From CAZNFR01 sp964572225 (GTDB lineage Bacteria; Bacteroidota; Bacteroidia; Bacteroidales; GCA-2748055), in the NCBI GenBank assembly GCA_964572225.1, contig CAZNFR010000007.1:1-64000 (forward strand): 64,000 bases of DNA, read 5' to 3'. The notes under the pieces are model-generated. The model was given only the letters and a program-made list of their open reading frames with translations. It did not search any database and had not been told where the DNA came from. How positions within the stretch are numbered: position 1 is the first letter of the stretch; each line of letters opens with the position of its first letter. A program made the translations under genes and the position numbers. Shown piece after piece: positions 55,634 to 64,000 of the stretch.

Positions 55634-55641
55634 CAAAAATA
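55634..55641 (-). promoter_or_regulatory. -7 box of the dehydrogenase-aldolase operon
   Basis: On the minus strand TATTTTTG fits the TAnnTTTG consensus and ends 17 bases before the dehydrogenase ATG. No -33 TTG at the expected spacing. Confidence 0.5.
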
Positions 55642-55697
55642 GTTAACCTGATTGACAGTTCTATCCTGTACCATCCTGCAATGTTATGCGCTTTTTA

Positions 55698-55705
55698 TAT
55701 TTTTG
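55698..55705 (+). promoter_or_regulatory. -7 box of the GntR regulator gene
   Basis: TATTTTTG on the plus strand, inside a T-rich tract, 25 bases before the GntR ATG at 55731. Together with the box at 55634-55641 it shows divergent promoters in a 114-base spacer, where the regulator presumably binds. No clear palindromic operator could be defined. Confidence 0.5.
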
Positions 55706-55730
55706 CTGAAGAACATATGCTGAATTTTCA

Positions 55731-56729
55731 ATGTTGGAAGAAAATGCCATACCCAAGTATAAGCAGCTGATAAATCTGATTATTTCAGATATTCAATCAG
55801 GCATTTATTCAAGGGGAGATCAGGTACCTTCCATTAATAAGGTAAGTGAGGAATATCTGCTATCCCGTGATACAGTTGAGAAAGCCTACAGGAAACTTTG
55901 TAAAAAAGGGATACTCAAATCGGTCAAGGGCAAAGGTTATTATGTGGTGGGTAAACACTATCCAAATTTTCTCAGGATTAGTTTGATTTTCAATAAGTTG
56001 AGTAATTACAAGAAGGCTACCTACGATGGCTTTGTGCAGGAGATTGAAAATGAGGCTATTATTGATTTGCACGTCTATAATTACAACATTAAAGTGTTCG
56101 AAAGAATTATAGAAAACAACCTTGAGAACTATGATTACTTTGTAATCATTCCTCATTTTCACCCTGGAAGCCTGGGTTTAGAGGATATCCTTCGGAAAAT
56201 CCCTCCTGAAAAGGTATTTATCATCGATAAGAAAATTAACAAGTTGTTCAATGAATACCCTGTTGTTTATCAGGATTTTGAAGAAGATATTATTCAGGCA
56301 CTTAAGGAGGGGAAGGAATTGTTAAGCAAGTATCAAAGCTTGAATCTCGTATTTCCGGAATCCCGCTATTTTTCGAGGGAAATCAGGGATGGATTTTTAC
56401 GGTTTTGCAGGGAATATTCCTTTCAACAAAGGGTAATTGATGATATTTCAAAAGAAGTTATCGGTGAAGGTGAAGCGTATATCCTGATTAGCGATGAGGA
56501 TCTCGTGATCTGTCTGAAGAAAATGAAAGAGGCGGGTCTTACACCTGGAAAACAATGCGGAGTATTGTCTTACAACGATAACCCGGTTAAAGAAATCCTC
56601 GAGGATGGGATCACGACCATTTCGACCAATCACGAACTCATGGGAAAAATGGCCGCTAAGATGATCAGGGACAGGGAAAAAGGAAAACTCCGAATTCCCT
56701 TTGAATTGAAAATACGAAAGTCCCTTTAA
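55731..56729 (+). CDS. GntR family regulator with LacI-like effector domain
   Basis: A 332-residue regulator. The N-terminal GntR winged helix (about 1-75) shows KYKQLINLIISDIQSG, RGDQVPSINKVSEEY and the wing KGKGYYV. The C-terminal part (about 85-330) resembles a periplasmic binding protein-type sugar sensor (LacI-like), unlike the small effector domains of most GntR proteins. Similar hybrids control sugar pathways in Bacteroidota. Divergence from the dehydrogenase and aldolase genes implies it controls them, with a sugar or polyol ligand. Confidence 0.9.
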   Translation: MLEENAIPKYKQLINLIISDIQSGIYSRGDQVPSINKVSEEYLLSRDTVEKAYRKLCKKGILKSVKGKGYYVVGKHYPNFLRISLIFNKLSNYKKATYDGFVQEIENEAIIDLHVYNYNIKVFERIIENNLENYDYFVIIPHFHPGSLGLEDILRKIPPEKVFIIDKKINKLFNEYPVVYQDFEEDIIQALKEGKELLSKYQSLNLVFPESRYFSREIRDGFLRFCREYSFQQRVIDDISKEVIGEGEAYILISDEDLVICLKKMKEAGLTPGKQCGVLSYNDNPVKEILEDGITTISTNHELMGKMAAKMIRDREKGKLRIPFELKIRKSL

Positions 56730-56817
56730 ATATTTTACCTTTTATTCATCAACAGGGGTCATATAACCAGAGCATAGAAAATCAATCATTTATTCGGGAT
56801 AAATTACAGTCCTAATG

Positions 56818-58179
56818 CTATAAGAGGAAACTTAGAAGTATACCTGCAGCTACTGCAGAACCGATAACTCCGGCCACATTAGGTGCCATGGCGTGCATAA
56901 GCAGGTGGTTCGAAGGATCTTCTTTCAGTCCCATATTCTGCACAACCCTGGCGCTGTCGGGCACCGCAGAGACCCCTGCCGCTCCGATGAGTGGATTTAT
57001 CTTGTTTTCTTTGGAAGAAAAGAGGTTCATGACTTTGGCGAAAATCAACCCTCCTGCAGTCGCAACCATAAAGGAAAGTGCTCCAAGTCCAAAAATAATC
57101 AGAGAATCTGTGGTTAGGAAGACGTCAGCCTGCGTTGATGCTCCTACGGTTAAGCCAAGGACTATGGTTACAATATCAATCAGGGAGTTTCTGGCAGTAT
57201 CCGCCAATCTTCGGGTAACGGTCGATTCTTTCAACAGGTTCCCGAAGAAAAGCATTCCAAGCAATGGCAGGGAGCTGGGTGAAATAAAGGAAGTAAGGAT
57301 CAGGCCAATTATTGGGAACAGAATTTTTTCCTGCTTACTAACTGCGCGGGGAGGTTTCATTTTCATTCTTCTCTCTTTTTTTGTAGTAAGCAGACGCATA
57401 ATGGGGGGTTGGATCACCGGAACCAGCGCCATGTAGGAATAGGCTGCGATCGCGATGGGTCCGATCAGATTTCGGACATAGATTGCTTCACCGGCAGCTG
57501 TTTGCCCAATGATATCCAGACCATTGGCAAGCTTTGATGAGAGAAAAATTGCAGTCGGACCGTCTGCTCCTCCGATAATTCCAATTGCTCCGGCTTCACG
57601 TGGATGAAACCCCAGCATGAGGGCACCCAGAAAAGTCAGGAAGATACCAACCTGGGCAGCTGCTCCTAAAATCATTAATCTGGGTTTTGAGATCAATGAC
57701 GAAAAATCGGTCATGGCACCTATGCCCAGAAAAATCAGTGGGGGGTAAATTCCCTTTACCACTCCAAAATACAGATAATTCAAAACACTTCCGTCCTGGT
57801 ATATACCCAATTGCAGGTCAATATCATCTCCCTGAAGAAAAGGAATGTTTCCAATGATAATACCTGCACCAATTGGAATAAGGAGTAGTGGCTCATAATC
57901 ATAGCGGATTGCAAGGAAAATAAACAAAAGGCCAACAAGGATCATTACGATGTGTCCGGCTGTAGCGTTCCTGAAACCAGAATAATTATAGAATTGCTGA
58001 AGACCTTTGGTTACGAGATCAAAGGGTGAATCGTTGTCTGGCTGATCCACGGGCAAACTTTGAAGCGCTACCTCTTCAGAACCCGCTTTTAAAGAACCAA
58101 AGTATCCTGTGGGAAAAAAGCAGTTCCTGATAAAGGCGATCATCAGGAATATAATTATCAGGGTCAGAATTTTTTTCAT
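56818..58179 (-). CDS. Sodium-pumping decarboxylase beta subunit
   Basis: A 453-residue membrane subunit. Signatures include GGADGPTAIFLS, GFHPREAGAIG and the C-terminal AAGVSAVPDSARVVQ block. It couples decarboxylation of carboxybiotin to Na+ export. The N-terminal 80 residues, with one helix and a polar loop, extend beyond the usual beta subunit. It is the last gene of the decarboxylase operon, 6 bases behind the biotin protein gene. Confidence 0.95.
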   Translation of the reverse strand: MKKILTLIIIFLMIAFIRNCFFPTGYFGSLKAGSEEVALQSLPVDQPDNDSPFDLVTKGLQQFYNYSGFRNATAGHIVMILVGLLFIFLAIRYDYEPLLLIPIGAGIIIGNIPFLQGDDIDLQLGIYQDGSVLNYLYFGVVKGIYPPLIFLGIGAMTDFSSLISKPRLMILGAAAQVGIFLTFLGALMLGFHPREAGAIGIIGGADGPTAIFLSSKLANGLDIIGQTAAGEAIYVRNLIGPIAIAAYSYMALVPVIQPPIMRLLTTKKERRMKMKPPRAVSKQEKILFPIIGLILTSFISPSSLPLLGMLFFGNLLKESTVTRRLADTARNSLIDIVTIVLGLTVGASTQADVFLTTDSLIIFGLGALSFMVATAGGLIFAKVMNLFSSKENKINPLIGAAGVSAVPDSARVVQNMGLKEDPSNHLLMHAMAPNVAGVIGSAVAAGILLSFLL

Positions 58180-58185
58180 GTTTAA

Positions 58186-58608
58186 TCAGATAATATCGAA
58201 TAAAACATCGCCCTGCAGGACGCTCTGGCCTTTATTAACATGAATTTTCTCTATAACTCCGTCCTTTTCTGCCAGGACCTGGTTTTCCATTTTCATGGCT
58301 TCCATGATTAGTAACTTTTGCCCTTTCTTAATGATATCACCCGGATTAACCAAAATCTCCAAAATATTACCAGGTAAGGGAGCGGTAACCGGAATTGAGG
58401 TTCCGGCATCCTGCTTGTCAATCTCAGGTTTTGGGGGTCCAACACTTACAGGTCTTACTAGTCTGGGTGTTTTTGAGGACTTCACTTTCCGGTCCAGTTC
58501 CACCTCATAAACAGTTCCGTTTACTTCAAGATGTGCGATATTTTCATCCAGACCTTTCATGTCCACATGATATTCATTCCCATTTATTATAAACTTGAAG
58601 CTTTTCAT
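58186..58608 (-). CDS. Biotin carrier protein of methylmalonyl-CoA decarboxylase
   Basis: A 140-residue biotinyl domain protein: N-terminal beta-rich part (about 1-50), a Pro/Gly/Thr linker (about 52-75), and the biotin-attachment domain with MEAMKMENQV, in which Lys106 is the biotinylated residue. It shuttles CO2 between the carboxyltransferase and the membrane pump. It lies between the delta-like and beta subunit genes. Confidence 0.95.
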   Translation of the reverse strand: MKSFKFIINGNEYHVDMKGLDENIAHLEVNGTVYEVELDRKVKSSKTPRLVRPVSVGPPKPEIDKQDAGTSIPVTAPLPGNILEILVNPGDIIKKGQKLLIMEAMKMENQVLAEKDGVIEKIHVNKGQSVLQGDVLFDII

Positions 58609-58652
58609 TATCTGTTTATTATATTGTGTTATATAAACCTAATATTTAATAA

Positions 58653-59039
58653 TTATATGCGGTTAAACTGATTCCTTACTGCATATATTTTTGAGCTCCA
58701 GGGAGAGTAGGCTTTGGATATCTTTTTTATGGTTAAAACTCCACTTTCCTCGTCATGCATTTCATTAAATATCAAATGAAGGGACATCGCAATTGCAGCG
58801 ATTTCTTCACCCGAAATATCTTCCTGTATGTTTTTTTCAATTAGGGTATCCTTGTCTGCTGACTTAGATGCTCTTTTCTTTGGAGGTTTAATTGAGAGAA
58901 TGGAAGGTAAGTAACGAAACAAGGTATATAAAGAGACGAGGGCAATAAATACGATGGCATAACCAACAATCGCTACTACTATTTCTTTTGTTGATATAGC
59001 GCTAAATACGAATAATATAAACATGTTTACCTCAAGCAT
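58653..59039 (-). CDS. OadG-like small membrane subunit of the decarboxylase
   Basis: A 128-residue protein with one helix (about 18-40) and a basic/Lys-rich segment followed by a C-terminal SKIYAVRNQF end, which matches the OadG/MmdD family. The family assembles and stabilises the membrane complex. It begins 13 bases downstream of the carboxyltransferase gene. Divergent sequence makes the call by context and length. Confidence 0.78.
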   Translation of the reverse strand: MLEVNMFILFVFSAISTKEIVVAIVGYAIVFIALVSLYTLFRYLPSILSIKPPKKRASKSADKDTLIEKNIQEDISGEEIAAIAMSLHLIFNEMHDEESGVLTIKKISKAYSPWSSKIYAVRNQFNRI

Positions 59040-59052
59040 ATATTCAAATTAT

Positions 59053-60612
59053 CTATAAGGGAATGTTAGGATGCTTTTTTGGTGGATTCATTTCCTTTTT
59101 GGTTGAGAGGGTTTGAAGGGCCCTTATAATCCTGAAACGAGTATTTCTGGGTTCGATGATATCATCTATGTAACCATATTTTGCTGCTTCGTAAGGATTG
59201 GCGAATTTTTCCCGGTATTCATCCTCCTTTTCCGAAATAAACTTTTCAAGTTCATCTTTATCTTCAATCTGCTGAATCTTTCTGCCTTCCAAAATTTCAA
59301 TGGCTCCTTTCGGTCCCATAACCGCAATTTCTGCTGTAGGCCAAGCGTAGTTTATGTCTCCCCTTAGCTGTTTCGAGCTCATTACATCATGCGCTCCACC
59401 ATAGGATTTTCTTAGGGTAATGGTTACCTTGGGAACGGTGGCTTCTCCATAAGCAAACATTAGTTTGGCTCCGTGGATAATGATCCCGCCGTACTCCTGG
59501 GCGGAACCCGGTAAAAATCCGGGTACGTCGACCAGGGTAACAATAGGGATATTAAAGCAGTCACACAATCTGACAAATCTTGCGGCTTTTCTTGATGCAT
59601 CGATATCCAGGACTCCTGCAAGGTAATTCGGCTGGTTTGCGACTATCCCGGTAGGTATTCCGTTAAATTTGGCAAATCCCGTCACAATGTTTTTTGCAAA
59701 ATCACGATGTACTTCAAGGAATTCTCCTTCATCCACGATTTCGAAGATCACGTCTTTAACATCGTAGGGATGGTTGGGATTTTCAGGAATGATTTCGTTT
59801 AGGGACTCAGCAAGCCTGTCAATTGGATCAACCGTTTCAGTAACAATGGGGTCCTCTAGGTTATTTTGGGGAAGGTAGCTGATAATTTTACGGATCAGCA
59901 TGAGTCCTTCTTCTTCATCCTCTGCAACAAAATGGGAAACTCCCGATTTGGAGGAATGAACTCCGGCTCCTCCAAGATCTTCTGTAGAAATGCTTTCGCC
60001 GGTAACGGTTTTGGTGACCTTCGGTCCGGTAACGAACATATACGAAGTTTTGTCACTCATAATAACCAGGTCGGTAAGGGCCGGGGAGTAAACCGCACCA
60101 CCCGCACAGGGTCCGAATATGGCGGAAATTTGAGGTATAACTCCCGAAGCGAGTATGTTGCGCTGAAAGATCTCTGCATATCCTGCCAGGCTTCTGACTC
60201 CTTCCTGAATTCTTGCACCCCCGCTATCGTTGATTCCAATGACAGGGGCCCCTACTTTCATGGCCTGATCCATGATTTTGCAGATTTTTTTAGCGTGGGT
60301 TTCTGACAATGAACCTCCAAATACCGTAAAATCCTGGGCATATACATAAACCACTCTACCATCGATGGTTCCATGACCGGTTATAACCCCGTCGCCCAGG
60401 AAAATTTTGTTCTCCAGTCCGAAATCACTTGAACGGTGGGTAACAAACATATCGTATTCTTCAAAACTGCCTTCATCGAGTAAAATTTCGATTCTTTCCC
60501 TGGCGGTATGTTTTCCTTTGGAATGCTGGGATTCAACCCTGGCTTCCCCTCCCCCTTCCCTCGCCTTTTTTCTGAGGTCTATGAGCTTTTTTACTTTATC
60601 AGAATTGGACAT
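59053..60612 (-). CDS. Methylmalonyl-CoA decarboxylase/acyl-CoA carboxyltransferase alpha subunit
   Basis: A 519-residue carboxyltransferase of the propionyl-/methylmalonyl-CoA group. [18 protein letters not shown], the N-terminal crotonase-like half with [14 protein letters not shown] and [14 protein letters not shown], and the C-terminal half with [23 protein letters not shown] are characteristic. With the membrane subunits it decarboxylates methylmalonyl-CoA to propionyl-CoA and pumps Na+. It lies between the epimerase (37 bases upstream) and the OadG-like gene. Confidence 0.96.
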   Translation of the reverse strand: MSNSDKVKKLIDLRKKAREGGGEARVESQHSKGKHTARERIEILLDEGSFEEYDMFVTHRSSDFGLENKIFLGDGVITGHGTIDGRVVYVYAQDFTVFGGSLSETHAKKICKIMDQAMKVGAPVIGINDSGGARIQEGVRSLAGYAEIFQRNILASGVIPQISAIFGPCAGGAVYSPALTDLVIMSDKTSYMFVTGPKVTKTVTGESISTEDLGGAGVHSSKSGVSHFVAEDEEEGLMLIRKIISYLPQNNLEDPIVTETVDPIDRLAESLNEIIPENPNHPYDVKDVIFEIVDEGEFLEVHRDFAKNIVTGFAKFNGIPTGIVANQPNYLAGVLDIDASRKAARFVRLCDCFNIPIVTLVDVPGFLPGSAQEYGGIIIHGAKLMFAYGEATVPKVTITLRKSYGGAHDVMSSKQLRGDINYAWPTAEIAVMGPKGAIEILEGRKIQQIEDKDELEKFISEKEDEYREKFANPYEAAKYGYIDDIIEPRNTRFRIIRALQTLSTKKEMNPPKKHPNIPL

Positions 60613-60649
60613 GTCCTTGTGTTTTTTATCCGTTTGGGATAGGCCCTTA

Positions 60650-61051
60650 TTATTTTCCGCAGAATTCTGTCAATACACCCTGGGTTGATTTAGGGTGGAG
60701 GAATCCGATATTCAAGCCTTCTGCGCCTTTCCTGGGTTTTTCATCGATAAGCTTCACCCCTTTCTTTCCTGCTTCCGTAAGGGCATTTTCAACATCATCG
60801 AAGGCAAATGCAATATGATGGACGCCCTGACCTTTCTTTTCAATAAATTTCCCTACCGGTCCTTCCGGGTCTGTAGATTCAAGCAATTCAATTTTCGTCT
60901 CACCAATTTTAAAAAATGCGGTTCTTACCTTTTGATCCTTTACTTCTTCGATCGCATAACACTCGAGGTTCAGAACCTCCTCATAATACCGGATGGATTC
61001 CTCCAGATTCTCGACTGCTATTCCAATATGCTCAATATGAGTTGGTTTCAT
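60650..61051 (-). CDS. mce: Methylmalonyl-CoA epimerase
   Basis: A 133-residue VOC-fold metal enzyme: [47 protein letters not shown] carry the metal His and Glu residues. It interconverts (R)- and (S)-methylmalonyl-CoA, the step between mutase and decarboxylase. It is the first gene of the operon; a TACTTTTG box stands 28 bases upstream. Mutase genes are not in the window. Confidence 0.97.
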   Translation of the reverse strand: MKPTHIEHIGIAVENLEESIRYYEEVLNLECYAIEEVKDQKVRTAFFKIGETKIELLESTDPEGPVGKFIEKKGQGVHHIAFAFDDVENALTEAGKKGVKLIDEKPRKGAEGLNIGFLHPKSTQGVLTEFCGK

Positions 61052-61078
61052 AGTACAATTATTTGAATGAATTTGTTA

Positions 61079-61086
61079 CAAAAGTA
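61079..61086 (-). promoter_or_regulatory. -7 box of the methylmalonyl-CoA operon
   Basis: TACTTTTG on the minus strand, an exact TAnnTTTG, ending 28 bases before the mce ATG. The same octamer precedes typA. A properly spaced -33 TTG was not found. Confidence 0.55.
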
Positions 61087-61177
61087 ACTTCAATTCCTTT
61101 GGGATTATCATGATTTTTATCAATCCTCTTAAAAGTTATAATTGTTTTTTAACATAGCTATGCGGGGTAAATAAATT

Positions 61178-64000
61178 CTAATAGATTACCGATTCATAAA
61201 TGCACTCCTGTATCCTGGTGCGAATATCCTTTCGGATAAGGGTAAGGTTATATTGGTCTGGATGTATGCGATTGGAAAGGAAAATATAAATCAAATCGTA
61301 CTCCGGGTCAACCCAGGTCATTGTACCTGTAAAACCAGTGTGACCATAGGATGATGGGCTAGCATTATTACTTGTGGGGCCGGATTGATCTTTTTCGGCG
61401 ACAGGTTTATCAAAGCCCAAGGCGCGGCGGTTGCCATTATCCGTGAAGACTCTGGTTGTATATTTATCAATTACCTTCCTGCTCAGAATCTGATTGCCCC
61501 CATAATTTCCCCCATTCAGGTACATCTGCATCATTTTCGCCAGATCGTTGGCATTGGAAAAAACTCCGGCATGTCCCCCTATCCCACCAAGCATCGCAGC
61601 ACCGGGATCATGGACATATCCATGGACTAGTTGCTTTCTGAAAATATGGTCATACTCTGTCGGAACGATCCTTTTTAGGGGAAAACGGTTCAGTGGAAGA
61701 TAACCCAGAGTAGTGGCTCCCAGTTTTTGGTAAAAATTATGATATACAAATGGATACAGGAGAGTATCCATGGTTTCCTCGATTATTTTCTGGAAAAAAT
61801 AGTAACCCAGATCGCTGTAGCGGTATTCCTTTTCCTCCAGTCCGGAAGCCAGTATCCAATAGTAGACAGAATCCCGGTAATCTTTTCTTAAAAACATATC
61901 CTCAGCAACCGAGATGCTGTATTCTTTGGAATACTCTTTTTTAAAAACACTGTCCTTCCAAACAATATTTCTGTTTGCAAAGGCATTTGGCCCTAGTTTT
62001 AAGGGATATTCGACACTTATTCTGGTACTAAAAAGTGCCTCTGAAGTATCCAGAGGTTCGATGGTATGATAATAAAATGGAATCCATGATTTTAGTCCTG
62101 CCTGATGGGCCAGGATATCCTTTATGATGAGATTATTCATCTGTGAGGTATCGGGTAGGTTCAGGTAAGCCCCAAGAGTTTCTTCAGTATTAATAAGGCC
62201 TCTGTCTTCCAATAGCATTAGGGCCGGTACCGTTGAAGTTATTTTTGTAATTGAAGCAAGATCGAATAAATCTTCTCTTTCAAGCTTTTTTTTTCTGTTG
62301 TAGCTATGGTGACCAAATGCTTTATAATAAATAACCCGGGAGTTTCTGGCGATCAGGATTTGGCAACCCGGAGTTGCCTTTTCACTCAGGGCTTCAGCGA
62401 CCAGAGTATCAATTTTCATAAGTAATTCTGAACTCATTCCTTCCTGTTCAGGTATACCGTACGATAAGCGGTTAAGTGAAGGGGTATTCTCCCCATCCCC
62501 TTCCTTAATGGAATCATTGACCGTTACCGGAAGCCTTCCGTTTATGCTTGTCGCGCCGAAAATGGCCTGGGCAGACAGATCCTGTGTCAGTTCATCATCA
62601 TTGTAAGCAAGCAGTATGCTATGAGGAAATGTAAGTTTTCCGAGGCTTTTGAGGGCATAAGGATTACCGAAAAGTACCAGGATAGTATTTGCTGAAGGGT
62701 TAAACTGATCCAAAAAAATCCGGGTTTGGGGATAGATCCCATAATTCCTTCCAGGCCACTGAGAGGTTCCCTGAAGGTTAAGGATAAGCGTTTGATAAGC
62801 ATCCCCAATTTTGTTGAGGCTATCCTGCATGGCAGGCAGATCTTCGCTGCGGACGAAATAGTGGTCGAATTCCTGGTATAGACCCAATGTTTGGGTAAAA
62901 ATGCTATTCTCCTTGCCACCAATAGTGAGTGAAGCTATTTTTCCTGAATCAGGAAGCCTTAGCGGGATCAGGTTTTTTTGATTTCCAAGGAGAGTTAGTG
63001 AGGCAGAAATTAACTTTCGCATTTCCACCTGATAATAAGGATTATTCAGGTCATCTTGCAGGTTTTCGGTCTTAATAGTGACTGGCTTGGATAATCCCAG
63101 CCAATTCTTAAGCAGAAGTATTTTCCGGACTTTTTCGTCCAGATATTCTTCAGGAATGTTTTCTTTTTTGATCTCTCTCCGGATTGCATTAATTGCCTTT
63201 GGGACATCCGAAGGCATAAGCAATATGTCGTTTCCTGCCAGAAAGGCTTTCACTTCCAACTCACCGGGTTTTTCGTATTCGCTGGCCCCTTTCATGTTAA
63301 GTGCATCGGTAAAGACCAGACCTTTAAAACNNNNNNNNNNAGCCGATCATGCCGATGTTGAGAGGCTTTTTGAGGGAAGACATGGATGAAGGAACCCCCG
63401 GGGTTGAGTCAAGGGAGGGTACATTCAGATGTGCCGACATAATTCCTCCCGCTGCATTTTTGATCCCATAATGAAATGGAAAAAGCTCTAATGAGTCCAG
63501 CCGTTCACGAGGGTGATTAATTAAGGGTAAGGCATAATGGGAATCCGTATTTGTGTCCCCATGGCCCGGGAAATGCTTCAAAACTCCCAATACTCCGGCA
63601 TCTTCCATGCCTTTGAGGTACATAAGGGATTTTACTGCCACTCGGTTCCTTTCTTCACCAAATGACCGGAAATTTATTACCGGATTATCCGGATTGTTAT
63701 TGATGTCTACTACTGGGGCAAAATTTATATGTACCCCCAACCTTCTCATCTGACGACCAATATCATATCCCATCTGATATATTAGTTCATCATCCTGCAT
63801 GGCACCCAGCATCATCTGTCTCGGATATTGAAGAGTGCTGTCCAGTCTCATGGCTAGTCCCCACTCTGCATCCATAGCGATCATAAGGGGGATACTGGAG
63901 GATTGCTGGAATTGATTGATCATTTGCGCCTGTCTTACAGGCCCTCCCTGGAAAAAAATGATTCCACCGGGAGCATATTTTCCAATAATTTCAAGAATTT
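61178..64000 (-). CDS. GH3 beta-N-acetylhexosaminidase-like/class C beta-lactamase-like fusion, 5' end outside window
   Basis: The gene continues beyond the right edge (frame open through 64000) and has a 10-N gap at 63331-63340. Before the gap (upstream part) the GH3 domain shows KHFPGHGDTNTDSH, the NagZ-type catalytic motif, and after the gap FKGLVFTDALNM with the catalytic Asp, then the GH3 C-terminal region. The last about 420 residues form a serine hydrolase: LASITKITST (SxxK), YSDLGYYF, and GHTGFTGTM (KTG-like HTG). This fusion occurs in Bacteroidota, possibly for cell-wall recycling. Across the gap the phase is off by one, so the 10-N count is not real. Confidence 0.9.
63331..63340. 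other. Ten-base assembly gap
   Basis: Ten unknown bases inside the GH3 domain. The two sides only continue as one reading frame if the true distance differs from 10 by a number that is not a multiple of three, so the gap size is an estimate. Confidence 0.9.

Noticed and set aside
55655..55669. ACAG...CTGT inverted repeat as GntR operator
   Set aside because: Four base pairs with a seven-base spacer; too weak to support.
1..64000. tRNA genes, CRISPR arrays, insertion sequences or phage genes
   Set aside because: I looked in all spacers and saw no cloverleaf pattern, no regular repeat array, no transposase or integrase motif.

Overview
The window looks like the chromosome of a Bacteroidota bacterium, probably an anaerobic or fermentative member of the Bacteroidales/Marinilabiliales type. 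The reasons are a C-terminal type IX secretion sorting domain, the rpmB-rpmG-DUF4295-ftsY-rimO order, weak Shine-Dalgarno signals combined with TAnnTTTG promoter boxes, many SusD-free exported lipoproteins with Bacteroidota-style signal peptides, and a sodium-pumping methylmalonyl-CoA decarboxylase operon for propionate formation. No tRNA, rRNA, CRISPR array, insertion sequence or phage gene was recognised; this is mainly core and metabolic sequence.

Layout. 1-5 kb: end of a TPR protein gene, a Ste24-type membrane protease, an exported MsrB, an EamA transporter and CinA. 5-8 kb: ribosomal proteins L28 and L33, DUF4295, FtsY and RimO. 8-13.3 kb: ClpC and GyrA, transcribed divergently. 13.4-17.3 kb: a TPR protein, a 100-N assembly gap lying inside a small monooxygenase-like pseudogene, and TypA/BipA. 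17.4-24 kb: a very large secreted protein with a T9SS tail, a lysozyme-like exported protein behind an alanine/sodium symporter, and an exported MsrA. 24-26.4 kb: the three-gene AmmeMemoRadiSam operon, which has its own promoter. 26.4-28.2 kb: a small hypothetical gene, ComB and a TlpA-like thioredoxin. 28.2-35.7 kb: a TetR-TolC-HlyD-ABC-ABC-HAD-permease-permease efflux operon. 35.9-41.2 kb: an M28 peptidase with a PDZ domain, a membrane protein, an acidic lipoprotein and an ECF sigma/membrane anti-sigma-like/DUF4097 operon. 41.2-47.8 kb: isoaspartyl peptidase, SLC13 transporter, HD-domain protein, isocitrate/isopropylmalate dehydrogenase, PepD and rubredoxin. 47.9-53.8 kb: citrate lyase alpha and a fused gamma-beta subunit, a YjdI/YjdJ-like pair, a nitrilase, a VOC pseudogene and a CPBP protease. 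53.8-56.7 kb: an aldolase plus alcohol dehydrogenase with a divergent GntR regulator. 56.8-61 kb: the methylmalonyl-CoA epimerase/decarboxylase operon. 61.2-64 kb: a GH3-beta-lactamase fusion running off the right edge, with a 10-N gap inside it.

How it fits together. Citrate lyase, the dehydrogenase and the sodium-dependent decarboxylase suggest a fermentative carbon flow to acetate and propionate, with sodium as coupling ion (AGCS and SLC13 transporters use the gradient). ClpC, two exported methionine sulfoxide reductases, rubredoxin and the CDGSH protein form a stress/redox layer. The operon of most unknown biology is amrS-amrB-amrA at 23975-26405. The most surprising direct sequence observations are two small genes (14898-15298 and 52704-53081) that each read as complete family members except for one in-frame TAA, and one of these is also cut by an assembly gap that the flanking sequence suggests is not real.
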